Shown in pieces: positions 43,112-54,265 of a DNA stretch of 64,000 bases. Position 1 is the first letter of the stretch. Each line of letters starts with the position of its first letter. The DNA is from Fusarium oxysporum f. sp. lycopersici 4287 (Eukaryota > Ascomycota > Sordariomycetes > Hypocreales > Nectriaceae). Under the pieces are notes generated by a model. The model was not told the origin of the DNA, searched no databases, and was given only the letters and a program-made list of their open reading frames with translations. The stretch is taken from contig NC_030991.1 in the NCBI RefSeq assembly GCF_000149955.1, positions 2,106,340 through 2,170,339 of the forward strand. The letters are read 5' to 3'. The position numbers were made by a program, and so were the translations under genes.

Positions 43112-45805
43112 CTATAAAGGTACAGTACACGTGATCCTCCCACCCGTTGCCTCCCGGGCCTCCGCAAAGCTCGTTTCAGCTAACAGATCAGTCCCTGGCA
43201 CCTTTGCAACCTCAAGGAGCTTCTCCGTGCTCTTAATATAACCTCCGCAATGCCATGATCTCACCGTCTGTGTCATCCCGATCATACTAGCGTCCAGCCT
43301 GGCACGATCGTCTCGAACCATTCGACCGCATGTTGAGAAGAGTCTCTCAACATCAGCAGACATAGGAAGGACAGAGAGCACATCGAGAGCCATTTGTGAC
43401 AGACGTGGATACTCTTCTCGTCTCTCATACCAATGGCTAATAGGATCTAGGATATTCTGGTCGGACTTGTGGACGTCACGGAACCAATCGCTGTATTCGT
43501 CGCCAACAGCATGTGTAGAACTGCTAGCCGCATCCTCGGCTTGCAACAAGGTAGTCATCAATGAAGGTGTTTGTAATAGAGTCGGGCCTGACCATATTCT
43601 CCACGATACTCGTCAAAGGGATTCCGATATATGCGCCGCTTCTTCGTGGCTGGCTAGTTGCGTTCTCGATCTCGAGAGATAATTCGCGGCTCGTAGTGAG
43701 ACCAGTATAGTTCTTCTACAAGGGACTTTGCAGTTTGGATCCAGTCTGGGCGGTCCGCCCACACGTCCTCGAAATATCCCCAACGATACGCTGGGTTAAG
43801 TGCAATGGCGCCATAATAAACCGGCGTCTCGTCAAGCCGCGAGTAGTACTTGTCAAGCTTTTTCCAACAGAGGTTAATGTAAACCTTGAAGTGCTCGGAA
43901 TCGGGATATCGATGGGCAGCAGCCTTATATACCTCCATTTTGCCAAGGAGGTATTCATAGCCTAGCAGGGTATCCCACGGACATCCATATGCCCCAACGT
44001 ATCCTTCTGTTGAATGTTGGAGGGTTCACCCTCAACTTCAGGATTAAGGTTCAGAATTAAGGTTTGACGCCCTAAACTTAGATCGTAGGACTTTCATCTA
44101 GGACTTTCTAGGACTCAAGTCCTAGAAGGAACCAGTCAAAGATATAAGGTCTCAATGGTCCTTCGATTGCGAAAGAATCAAGAAATATACACGATTCACC
44201 TTAATATCTGACACCTTCCTTCCGCTTGCGCTGCTGACCGTCGCCTTCAAGAGTAATCAAGACGTGCTCGAAGTGTTGAAGGACCACGTTAAATAAGGAA
44301 ATAATAGCCCAGTCCTTCTCCTCGAGTTTATTCTCGTCCCTAAGGCAGAGCGGCATCTCGCTGCTTGACTTCTTTCCCCTCAATACCAACCCCTCCCACT
44401 CGCTCTTCTGCGCATACCAAAGGTCCTCGAGGAAGTCTTTCAGGTGAAGGGCACGCCGAATCATATAAAGGGTGGAAAGCCAACGGGTAACCACATCAAT
44501 GATAACATCTAGAGGTTTCTTCGCTCGAACCACCGGATCGTCAGACTTGCTGTACGCGGTAAGCTGAAGAGACCGGAGGAGATTGGTAAGCGAGTCTGAG
44601 CGGTGGATCCAGAAGATGAGGTTATAAAGTTTCCCAACTGGTCCTTTTCGTCGCCATAGCTCGTGGGCCTTCGCGTCAAGGGTCTCGTTCCCTTGGATAT
44701 CATCCTCGAAGGCCTCGGAATTATGGCCAAAAAGAAGTGCTTTAACGGCGAGATTGAGGATATGGCCAAAGCAGCGCAATCGCCGAGTTTTACCCTTGAA
44801 ACCGATCGCTTTCCCAATTTCTTCCATCGCCGTGTCGCTATTGCTGGCGTTATCAAGTGTGAAATATCCCACCTTATGGGTTATGCCGTAGCTTCGAAGG
44901 ACCTCGACCACGTGGGTGGCGATATTGTCCCCAGAATGGCGGTCAACAAGCTCAGGAAGGCCAAGCACAAGCTTTCCTGGCTGGCCAAGGGCGTTGAGAA
45001 AGTAGCAACAGATTCCATACAAAGCGTGGCGATTATTGGACCTTCAACCATCGAACGCAATATGAAGTAACCCTGGAGCTGTCGCTAATGCTCGCTTGAT
45101 CTCAGCCTTGTTTTCCTCGTATACCTGAAGAATACGCCTACAGACGGTATTGTGGGTAATATGCGCTTCGGTTGTATTCACGAGTGGATTGAGATATTCG
45201 AAAGCGGCGCGGAGGTATGGATCTTCAGTCTGTCGGAAAGAAGAATTGCTGTTGATAATCCACGAGACTACCAAGCGCTGGAAGACTAACCGGTCAAAAC
45301 GGCCAATGATCTGGTTTGCAATCTGCTGCTCTCGCGCATCACGGGTATTCAACTTCATCATCTCGGCGATATTCCTCGATGGTATCTTCTTTGCTTTGCT
45401 AGGCGGCTTCCGTCTTCCGGAAGGGTCACAGACCTTGTGGTCATTCCAGGGATGGATCTCCGCGTTCTGCGTACCACTCGAGGCCGCCGAATGAGGGTTT
45501 GGCCTGCGACTGTCAACACAGACCTTGCAAACCCATCGCCGCTTTGTATCGTCATCGCTCTTCTCGATATCGTAGCCGAATTGCCATATCCACGACGATA
45601 TAGACGCACAGCGCTGGGATTGCGTGTAGCCAGGGAAGTCTTTCCAAGGGAAGAGGTCCCACGAGGTCTTCTTATCCCCTTGGTCTGGCGGCTCGAGCGC
45701 CATAGAGCTGACAATTCGACTCTCAGCCATTCTACGCGGTACAGAATGCAGTTGCATGGAGACGCTCGAACGCGGTACCGTGACGCGAAATGTCCACGAC
45801 CCCAT
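43112..45805 (-). pseudogene. hAT transposase, broken
   Basis: From 45805 leftward: a BED finger (FPWKDFPGY, RRWVCKVC), then LLHIAFDG, a TGA where hAT proteins have Trp (near 45041), then RSNNRHALYGICC, FTLDNASNSDTAMEEIGK, RRLRCFGHILNLAVKALLFG and RRKGPVGKLYNLIFW. The frame is then cut by the solo LTR. Removing the LTR and one copy of its target site rejoins the frame at RYEGYVGAYG. A TAG near 43654, a frameshift near 43560, and the C-terminal dimerisation domain (YPRLSQMALDVLSVLPMSAD) follow. Apart from these few lesions the protein is full length. Confidence 0.87.
44008..44198 (+). repeat. Solo LTR, family B, nested in hAT
   Basis: It begins tgttgaatgttgg and ends acgattca. It is flanked by ccttc (44003-44007) and cctta (44199-44203), a 5-bp duplication with one change; that change creates a TAA in the hAT frame. 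It shares its middle with the family-B LTR at 24053-24290. Confidence 0.75.
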
Positions 45806-46119
45806 GGCTGTTATGTTCTGTTTAAAGATACCTTAATTTGTATGTGAAAATGCCTGGTATATAGGTACTTGCGATCTCTACCGACCATGACCAAGTTAGT
45901 CCTCCCTGAATTACAGGGTATTCTGGGGACTAGGCTAGGAACCCCCTACCAGTCCATACCCCTGCTTCCATTTCCACCTAACCATTCCACGGAGCCCTGG
46001 CGTGGATGGATGGATTATGTAACGGCAGCTCCATGGAGTGGATGAAAATGGATGCACGGACCATCCATTTCCACGCCATGGATACGTGGACAGTGGACGT
46101 GGAATGGATCGCCAGCCTG

Positions 46120-46366
46120 GATGAGCGCTGCACAGCACAGCCTCTGGTAGACAGACCAGGCTTCAGCTGCTGAAGATGGGACGCTGAACACTTGGAGAAT
46201 TTGACCTTCAAGCAGGACTGTCACAGGGACAAGCGAGGCTGGGAAAAGTGGCAAGGTGTAAGGACTGGAGAGGTTAAGGATGTTAAGGGTAAAATGTGGG
46301 GAGAACAATGTAACGAGATGGCCCTATGAGGCGTATCCTCCCGGGCGTAATAACTTCATTCATTTC
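46120..46366 (+). pseudogene. LINE 3'-end remnant
   Basis: The last 50 bases (ccctatgaggcgtatcctcc, then aataacttcattcatttcg) match, in opposite orientation, the 3' end of the LINE at 49230-53748. The upstream 200 bases have no clear frame. The remnant abuts the 5'-truncated DJ-1/PfpI gene. Confidence 0.65.
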
Positions 46367-46386
46367 GTTTAGGGCTGGGGTATTGG

Positions 46387-46867
46387 ATGGGAAACGGGCA
46401 ACGGGCAACGACCAATAAGAAAGCTTGGAAGACAGTTACAGCGATGGGACCGGATGTCAAGTGGGTTTCGTCAGCAAGATGGAATGTCGATGGAAACGTG
46501 TGGACATCGTCGGGTGTGAGTATTCCCCTCTAGAGCTTTTGACATAATGGATATGCTAACAAGGCTGGGGCAGGTTACTTCTGGCTTGGATCTAATCTTC
46601 GCCTTTATTGAAGAGATTTATGGCGCGACTTATGCGAAGGACCTTCAGGGGACGATTGAGTTCATGAGAATGGATGATGCGTGCGATGATCCTTTCGCTG
46701 AGGTGCATGACATTCCACCCAGTGGTGACTGTAGACTGGTAAAAGTGCATAGGAGCGAATATTATGTTCGGCCCGTCTATTCTAGATTATTCGCTAGTTC
46801 TTTCGTCAAGCCCATAACTCCCAAGTCTCAACCACGACTCCTTCAACACAAATTACGTCAGCTCTAG
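46387..46867 (+). pseudogene. DJ-1/PfpI family protein, 5' truncated
   Basis: Exon 46387-46515 and exon 46574-46867, separated by a 58-nt intron (GTGAGT...GGCAG), give a 140-residue frame starting at an internal ATG. The sequence [37 protein letters not shown] is the C-terminal part of fungal DJ-1/PfpI (ThiJ-like) proteins. The N-terminal half with the nucleophile-elbow cysteine is absent; a LINE 3' end sits about 20 bases upstream. The remaining exons are intact, so truncation may be recent. The 3' end overlaps the DOMON gene's 3' end by 15 bases, tail to tail. Confidence 0.7.
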
Positions 46868-48148
46868 TGCGCTACTAGAAACATCAGACATCAGACGGCT
46901 TTCCTTCCTCCGCATTCTAATCATCTTGCGAACAGAACCCGCAGTATACATTGCAAATACAATGATACTGACAACAGCATAGGCAATGATCAGACCCGTA
47001 GAAGCACCTGATAACTGCAGACCAATCCCACCATTAACGATCCCAATTATCATCAAAGCCCGGCCGTACCAGAGATGGGCGTGGCTAACGGCGGTTCGTC
47101 GTTCGTATCTGAGGTAGTTCTTGTGATGCCACCATCCTAGGATTGGCTGTATAATCATGAGGATGCATACAATGGTGCCGAGCTGGACATGAGGTTCGGT
47201 GAACCACTAAACACGAGTTAGCAAGTATTGTCGTTCAAAGAACAATTGTTGGAATACATACGTCTCCGCCGCGGTCGGCAGCAATCTTGCCGACACCAAA
47301 GCCAGCCCACATGCCGATAAACATAATTATCTGCCATGAAGCATGAACAAGCCACTTCCCCAGCAACGGCATCAATAGGGAACCGATGGGAAATCCTAGT
47401 AGGAAAACGACGGACATAATGACACCATGAATCGTGCCAGTATGGTCCTCACCACCACCGCCACCGGCAACAGCGTCGTTGCTGGAGCCTGAGCTAGGCT
47501 GAGTATTCGACTTGTTGGTAAAAGGGTTGTTGTTCGAAGTTATGAATGCTTTTGAAAGGTCGACTGAGAAACCGTCGGTGCCGTCGTGCTCGTCGAAGTC
47601 AGCACTGACATCGGTCGTGTCCAAAGGACTACCAGTCCTCCAAGCACTGATCCAGTCACTAGACCCTTTCAAGTCCAAAGTACCTAGGTCACCACATTCT
47701 ATATTTGCCACCATCGTTTTATTCGAGACGCCGCTTCCTTCAAGAAGCTTGACAGAACTCATGCGGCTATACTCAGGCATATTATGGCCATGCCCCTTTC
47801 TCGTGCTCAAGGTAACATTCCCAGAACCGTCTTGATAAACGACGAACATTGTAGAGCCGCTCATGCGGTCTCCGGTTCCGAGGGCGATCCATTGGTAATC
47901 GGTGGGAGCTTCGAGTCGTAGGAATAACGTGTCAGAGCTTGACGAGGCTGTTGAAGATGGCACGCCCCAGCTGTAACAAATCTTGCTAGAATCTCCATCG
48001 CAGTAGGACACTGGAGATGCTGATGTCTTTCCAGCGACTAGATAAGAAGGTTTATGAGATCCTGCCTAATGCTGCATTTTTTGAGCAGTCAGGGGGTCTT
48101 ACTTAGCGCTAGAGCGCCAACAATGGCTTTTGTCGGGGTGAGCTTCAT
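46853..48148 (-). CDS. DOMON-cytochrome b561 membrane protein, 3 exons
   Basis: Model: exons 48103-48148, 47262-48037 and 46853-47206, with introns of 65 and 55 nt, giving 391 residues. A signal peptide (MKLTPTKAIVGALALIAG) leads into an extracellular DOMON haem domain of the fungal cellobiose-dehydrogenase-cytochrome type (about 30-190; WIALGTGDRMSGSTMFVVYQ). A Ser/Gly linker follows, then a cytochrome b561/ferric-reductase-like domain with about five membrane helices (HGVIMSVVFLLGFPIGSLLM, HASWQIIMFIGMWAG, AHLWYGRALMIIGIVNGGIG) and His residues suited to haem ligation. Predicted transmembrane electron transfer at the plasma membrane. It converges on the DJ-1/PfpI fragment. Frame closure over three exons makes it a likely functional gene. 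Confidence 0.88.
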
Positions 48149-48513
48149 GTCAATGGATCATGAATGTCTCAACGGCTAATTGTGGCAATGAGTGACTAAT
48201 GTGTTGAGAAGGTATACTGTGCTGATACTCGAGTAGAGCGTTCTAAAGATACTCGATAGACCATCATGAAACTCCTTTTGGATTTAACGCTCTTTAAGCT
48301 TCATTTTTCTGGCCAATTTGACTAACCAACAGTTAGCATACGTAATCCTCCTCAAAAGCCACTGCAAAAATAGCCCTGATCTAAAACCTCCGGGTTCTTT
48401 GCGCCAATCACAAGTCATGTAATTATGCTTACGCCTTTCCAGAATGTCGGGTGGCTGCACTTCCAGCCGAAAGTACGTCAGCCCTCCCTTTATCCCAAAA
48501 TATTCAATCACCT
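48149..48513. other. Promoter side of DOMON gene
   Basis: No coding similarity; presumed upstream region of the minus-strand DOMON gene. Confidence 0.4.
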
Positions 48514-49080
48514 AAAATGGCGGCCGACTACTACAGTAGGAGCATTTTAGGGTCGGATCATGCCCATGCACAGAGATCGTTGCCAAGAGATCCCCCAGTC
48601 TTGGCGTCAATGATCGGAAGTTGCTCCATTTTGAGCCTCTTGGTGGTATGCTAGAGGGAAAGACTTACGCGGCCTTGAAATTAATCATAGACTGGACAGG
48701 GAATTTTTAGAGACAGTGTCATGGTGTTGGATGCGCCACATGTTTCAGCAGAAATGGCTGCATTCGCGGCTCACCTTGTTTGCCGTACAACCGATATTTA
48801 TCAGACCTCGGTTAGCTTTATGCATAAGTTCAACACCCAAAATTTACCATCGGGCTTTACATCCTGTCGAGAAGGTTAGTGCGAGAAATATGACGATACT
48901 TTTGTTTGTTGCTGACTAGCAAATTGCCCGCACTACGTGTCACTGCTATCATAGCCCCTTCTACATACATCTTACCCGTGGACTAAATGAACCTACTTTT
49001 CGATATCACCAGTTTAGAAGCCGGTGTATCAGAGCTAGTGGTGTTAGTTCAGCGGATATTGCCGTGAGTAAAATTCCCCC
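48514..49080 (+). other. Possible eroded multi-exon gene, unassigned
   Basis: An ATG at 48517 opens MAADYYSRSILGSDHAHAQR and on to a GTATGC donor-like site near 48642. A second block (about 48725-48880) encodes LDAPHVSAEMAAFAAHLVCR with TTDIYQTSVSFMHKFNTQ. The splice phases I tried do not join cleanly. It reads like a small degraded gene; family not recognised. Confidence 0.3.
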
Positions 49081-49358
49081 CCTTTACTTCGTGATCTGAT
49101 GATGCATGAGGGTACAGTCACACACGTTATTTGATTGGCTGCCCAAAACTTGGTGTCGCACTGAGCGTGCTTAAAGAGTTAAAGTAAAATGTGTTGAGCA
49201 GCAGCAAAAATATGCTGATTTTTGTCTCAAGTTATCTCTTATGAATGAATGAATGAATTTATTCCGCCAGGGAGGATACGCCTCATAGGGCCCACGACAT
49301 GTATGCGTTTTGCTCGTCTCTCGGGCCAAGAGTGGCGGAGTACTTTGCTACAATATTA

Positions 49359-52300
49359 TCATTCGCTCCTCCGCTGGCGGTGTTGCGCACAATGCCACCT
49401 ATGCCGACTAGTCCCGTTTCTCGCAGAGGCGCTCGTTGCGATGAGCACTTGTCTCATGTTGCTGGTCTCGGTCACGTCGTCACCTGTATCTACATATGCC
49501 GCTGCCTCCTTGTCTGAATCGTACTCCACCACCATGTGTCTATGCCACGGTGGTAGTGCATACGGCTCGATCGTTTCCATCCGTTCTATTGCGCCATCGT
49601 GGGCGAGTGCTAGTTTCGTCAACGGCGACATATACCTCCGTGTCTCCCTCACCCTAAGTGTCGCCAGCGGGTGCGCCTTCGGCAGTGTTTGCATGTTGAC
49701 GTAGAGCCGTGTGCCGGCCTGCGCGTGGCGTTCACCGATGGGTAGAATACCAGCTTCAGCTTCCGCCACTGCCATCGAAACCGTCTTGAAGGCTCCTGTG
49801 ATGGCTTGCACACCCATTTTCTGTGCCTCGTTCAGCCACCTGGTCTCCCTCCACCCGCGTCGGTGGGACCAAACGTTCGAAGCGTAGTATCGTCGGGGCC
49901 ACCGTTGCTACAAACAACTGTCTCGCCGTCCGGGGCGTCAACATCTTCAGTCCTTCGTAGACACATGGCCGCCCGAAGTCCCCGTGTAGCTGCTTCCTTT
50001 ACGTGTTCCTCATACCGCAACTCCGAGTCCATCACCAGTCCTAGTATCTTGCCACTTTTCTTTGGGATGATCGCCTGGCCTTTGATCGTATACGGGCTTT
50101 CATCGGTGCGTTCGTGATGGCGCGTGAAGTGTATGATGACTGTCTTGTCCTCCTCAAATGTCGCCCCGCTTCGTCTTTCCCACTCCAGTGCTCTGTCGAT
50201 GACGGCCTGGATGCCTACTCGGTTGGCTTCTGCTGTCGGACCCGTCACCCAGGCTGAATAGTCATCGATAAAGGCGATCGATCCACCTTTTGCATCGATC
50301 TTGCATTGCACGAGGTCTGCGTTGAAGAAAAGGAACAGCACCGGTGACAGCGGCGACCCTTGCGGAAGCCCAGCCTGTGGCAGATCCCGTCGCCCAGAGG
50401 TGTAGCCGTTTACCACGATCGTCGCGGATCGATTGGAGCAGAAAGCGTCGATCCACTTTACTACCCCCTTGGGGATGCCTCTGGCTTCCAGTCTCTGCAG
50501 TAATCGATCCTTGAATACCCCGTTGTATGCTCTCATCACGTCGAAGCTTATCAGGCTGAGCACCTTCCGGTTGCGCCACGCTTTGTAGATGTGCTCCTGA
50601 AGGAGCAGGAGAGCCTGGTTGGCCGATCGTTGCTTCCTTCCGCCGAAATGGGTTGGTGGGTAGCAGTCCGAATGTCTCTTCCGCGTACGAGATCCGGTCC
50701 CGCCATGACTGCCTCTAGAATCTTGCCCAGAAGTCGATAGAAGTGAGATCGGTCTCCCATGACTTGGCTACCTTGTAGTTGTCCTTGCCTGGCTTCTTGA
50801 GCGGGATGATTTTCGCGCTCCTCCACTGGACCGGCAGCTCTCCGTCTCTCAGGGATGTCCGAAACAGATGCAACACCCGCTCTCCCACTACTGGCCAGAG
50901 CTGCTTCCACACCATCGCCTGCAGTCCATCTTCGCCTGGGGCTTTCCATGCCTTGGCCGCCATCACCTTCTCTTCCACCTCCTCTAGCGTCAACTCTGGC
51001 ATCGCTACTTCTCGCTGCGCCGGCCGGCGCTCTTCATCCTCGATCACAGCCGGCAGAGGGGGGAAGAAGACGCTGAGAAGCTCCTCTGCCTGTTCTGCCT
51101 TGTCGCTCGTCGTCGTTCCATCTCTTCTCTTTAGAGGAGGTATTTTATCACCCATTGCTTCGCCTCCAGGCGAGAGGTACTTGGCTGATTGCCAGATGTT
51201 GGCTCCGTCTTCGAGAAAGCTGTCCCAGTGTGCCTTTTTCTGCCTCCTGATCGCGTCGTGGTATTCCTGTGCCGCTTCTCTGGCCTTTTGCTCTAGGTCT
51301 GCTGCCTCTCGTCCTCGTCGCCGGCATGCCCTTGCCTGGTTGCGCCAATATGTGTACATCCGCCGCAGTCGGGTCAGGTCCGTCGTCCACCACCTCTTGG
51401 CATAAGGCGACGGCTTGACCCGTGGGACCAGGTCGTTGATCGCGTCCAGCACCACCGACATTAGCCTGTCCGTCTGAGCCTGCACTGTGCCGCCAAACGG
51501 CAACGCTTCCAGTTTCGTCCTCACCCTCTCCTTGATCTCTAACCAAGGTGCATTTTTGAATAGCAGTCTGTCGCTGGGCGTTCGTTCCGGCGGTGTTGTG
51601 TCAAACTCCGTTCGGATCGCCCGATGGTCCGATCCATGCTCTGTTGGATGTATCCCACAGCTCGTCATCTCGTCTGCCAGCTCCGTTGATGCCAGCACCA
51701 GGTCAATCGTGCTCGCTATACCCCCTGGGCCTTCCCACGTTTTCGTGCCTCGGGGCAGCAGGCCGTGAAGGCCATGTTCTCCCATCAGCTCTATGATCGG
51801 TCCAGCTTCGCCTTGCCTCCTTCCCGTCACTTCATCACCTCCCCATAGTGTGTCATGACGATTGAAATCCCCTACCAAGATCACGTCAGTTCTTCTGCCG
51901 GACCCATTGCGGAATTTTGCAATCGCCGTGTGCAGCTGTCCCATCGCCGCTTCGAGTGCCTGCTCGTTTCTCCCCTCTATATATACCGACACAACCAGCA
52001 CGTCACGCTCAGGGAACCTGACGATCGCTGCCGTCAGGTCTGGTGACGGTATCGGGACCTGCTCTGCCTCCAAGTCCCTCCGTACCCAGAGCATGCTGCG
52101 GATCGGCCATCGCGACACACGCGGCTCACGCGTCTTGGTGGGGATCATCTTCGTCCAGTTGCTGTGGTGATTAGGCACCGTCATCACCTGTCCCTCGATT
52201 GTGCATGCCCATGGCTCTGCCACCGCCAGCGCTACATAGTCCTCAAGTTCTTTGTCATTCATCATGCTCAGATGCACCTTATCGTTCTTACGCACGTTCA

Positions 52301-52445
52301 GTTGGTACACTTGTAGCCTAGTGCTCATCTCCTCGCATTTGACGCAATCGACATGCTCGACGGAATGATTCGTGCCGTCCTCCGCATGACACGCACACTG
52401 GCTCTGCTGATTCGCATTGTCCATGGTGATGTCCTCGCTCCGCAC
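49359..52445 (-). pseudogene. LINE ORF2: endonuclease and reverse transcriptase, frameshifted
   Basis: From 52445: a short Cys/His segment, then an exonuclease-endonuclease-phosphatase domain (LQVYQLNVRKND, VAEPWA, ILVGDFNRHDTLWGGDE, TEHGSDHRAIRTEF). The linker leads to the RT domain: APGEDGLQAMVWKQLWPVVG and WRSAKIIPLKKPGKDNYKV. Two single-base insertions near 50715-50760 break the frame; it resumes with LISFDVMRAYNGVFKDRLLQ, AGLPQGSPLSPVLFLFFNAD and the catalytic box AFIDDYSAWV. Further shifts follow 49830. A last frame to 49359 (PLTKLALAHDGAIERMET) is the C-terminal region, possibly an RNase H remnant. Confidence 0.88.
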
Positions 52446-53748
52446 ATCTGCCGCATCTCTGCGCTTCTTTGCAGACGAATGCCTTGTGGCCTAGCCCCCA
52501 GCAATTGTAGCATTGCACCACCTCGGCTCTAGGCTCGAACATGCTAGTTCTCGCCGATTCGCCTGCGAGGTGAAAGTATTTGTCTTCCAAGAGCCGTCTT
52601 GCATCGCTTTCTTTCGTCACGTAAATCACCATCGATCCGTATGCCTTGCCGTTTCCCTTATCGCTAAGCCAGCTCATCCTAGCAATCGTCACTTCGTTCT
52701 CTTGGCCGAGTACTTCAGCAACGCCGGGAAGAAGGTTGTGGTTCGAGTCCAGGACCGCCGACCGGTTAGCCCCATTGATCTTGACCGGGTACAGCCGCTC
52801 TCTCAGGAGCTTTGCCCCCGGTATATTTGTTTCCAACACTGCTTGTCGAACCATGTGAAGTTCCGCCACGTTTCTACAGATTACCTTGATGATGTTGGCG
52901 TTCCTAGCCCCTCTAACCACCGCTGCGCATCTCCATCTCTCGCCCTCCTTTTTTGTCCTCACAGCGGCTTCGATAGCCTGTCGGACCTCTCCGATCTGCG
53001 CCTTGTTTCTGTCATCGTCGCCCACTCCGGAGATGTCTATCATGCAGAACAGATCCTCTCCAGGGGATGAAAGCGGCGGCGTAGGTGATGACACCACCTC
53101 GGGGCCTCTAACGCCGCCATTCTGCCCCTCTGTTGGCGACATACGAGCTATGTCTGCAAATGACTGCCTGGGGTTCGTCCGGGCGGAGCCGGCTACGGCG
53201 TGCTGCGCCGTGATGTCTAATTTCTCATGGATGCGTTTGAGCTCTTCGGAAGCCTGCACTTGCAGGGGCTCGATATCGCATGGGGCGTGCTGCTGCATTC
53301 GTTTGAGTTCGTCAACCTATTCCTGCATCAGCTTTCGTTCCTGTGCGGCTTGCGCCTGAATGCCTTGAATATCCTGTTGCAGCTGCCTAATCGCTTTCTC
53401 CTGGCCTTCGATCATTTGCTTGAGCGCCTGTTGCTCCTTTTTCCAGGCATTCCACAGAGTTTCAATGATTCTCTGGTGAGAAGTCGTGATTTCCTTCACG
53501 GTTTCCTGCTGCGCCTTCGCCATCTGTTTCATTGTTTCGTCGCGTACTTCGCGAATCAGGGCTTGCATTACTATCCCAACATTACCAGACAAGTTCTCCA
53601 TTCCTTTCGCTGTTAGCTTTCGTGGCCGGTCTGATTTGCGCATGCTGGAATCCCGAGGGCAGGCGTCCTCAGAGGTCACAACGATGCTGTCCGCAACCGC
53701 GTCCATCGCGCCGTTTCGCGTCGCGTCGCGCCCCGCTTGATTTTCCAA
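52318..53748 (-). pseudogene. LINE ORF1 (Gag-like) with one in-frame stop
   Basis: The ATG at 53748 opens a frame with a long coiled coil (MKQMAKAQQETVKEI through WKKEQQALKQMIEGQ). A TAG at about 53317 interrupts it, and the same frame resumes at VDELKRMQQHAPCD. The C-terminus has an RRM-like region (LFCMIDISGVG) and three CCHC/CCCC knuckles: CYNCWGLGHKAFVC, CGRCAERGHHHGQC and CVSCGGRHESFRRAC. It is an RNA-binding particle protein of the LINE. One base change separates it from an open frame. Confidence 0.87.
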
Positions 53749-54148
53749 ACGGCTGCCTCCACAACGTTAAAGATTGTAAAGATTGTACATCTATCTGTGT
53801 GGGGTATTCCATCCCACAGGTTTTACTTTAAATCACCCAGCTTGATTACTAAGGGCTGTTGTTCCTGAGGCTCGTTGAGACCATGCCCGGCCTGCGACAC
53901 TTATCTTGGGCAATTGTGTAGGCAGTTGGTATGCTGCCTGAAGTGTGTTTTGAGAAGTGTTATTTAGAGTCGATGATGGCCATAAGCTGATGCAAATCGC
54001 GCGCCCCTACCTCGTTAAATATGATACCCTAGCATAGTACCTTTCTGTCCCTGATTTGAGTTTGCGTGTGATGTGAGTAAAGTTTCATGGTCGCTGAGTC
54101 TGTTCTCCCGCCGCCGCTGGCTGTGAGTCATCATTCAGTATGCTAGGC
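53749..54148. other. Intergenic, LINE 5' flank and promoter side
   Basis: It includes the undefined 5' end of the LINE and the upstream region of the F-box-like gene. No other feature was seen. Confidence 0.4.
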
Positions 54149-54156
54149 TATAAATA
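54149..54156 (+). promoter_or_regulatory. TATA box of the F-box-like gene
   Basis: tataaata lies 117 bases upstream of the ATG at 54266, preceding a C-rich leader. Confidence 0.55.
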
Positions 54157-54265
54157 GAAGCTCCCCCGCCTCTCTACCCCAAATCCGTTTCTCCAGATCC
54201 ACAGCAGACGGAACAAGTCTCATTCCATACCAGACCATTACAGACCTGTCCCCGGCCCCAACACA

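Larger units (their letters stand above)
42961..46119 (-). mobile_element. hAT transposon with nested solo LTR, CAGGCTGGCGRTC family
   Basis: The ends read CAGGCTGGCGGTCCATTCCA (left) and CAGGCTGGCGATCCATTCCA (right, read inward). Both subterminal regions repeat ccattcca/tggatgg motifs (42975-43105 and 45960-46110). Flanking 8-mers do not match (ctttcgcc and gatgagcg). The transposase is on the minus strand and carries a solo LTR at 44008-44198. Confidence 0.82.
49230..53748 (-). mobile_element. Tad1/I-type LINE, nearly full length
   Basis: A two-ORF non-LTR retrotransposon on the minus strand. The 3' end is at about 49230-49260, where the minus strand reads a run of attc tetramers (four in a row) after aataa, in place of a poly(A) tail. 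ORF1 and ORF2 overlap by about 130 bases. The 5' limit is not defined; it is at or right of 53748. Confidence 0.85.

Noticed and set aside
49249..53740. Long plus-strand open frames such as 50779-51405, 52513-53070 and 53227-53616
   Set aside because: They lie opposite the LINE ORF1 and ORF2, which have clear zinc-knuckle, endonuclease and RT motifs; the plus-strand frames have none.
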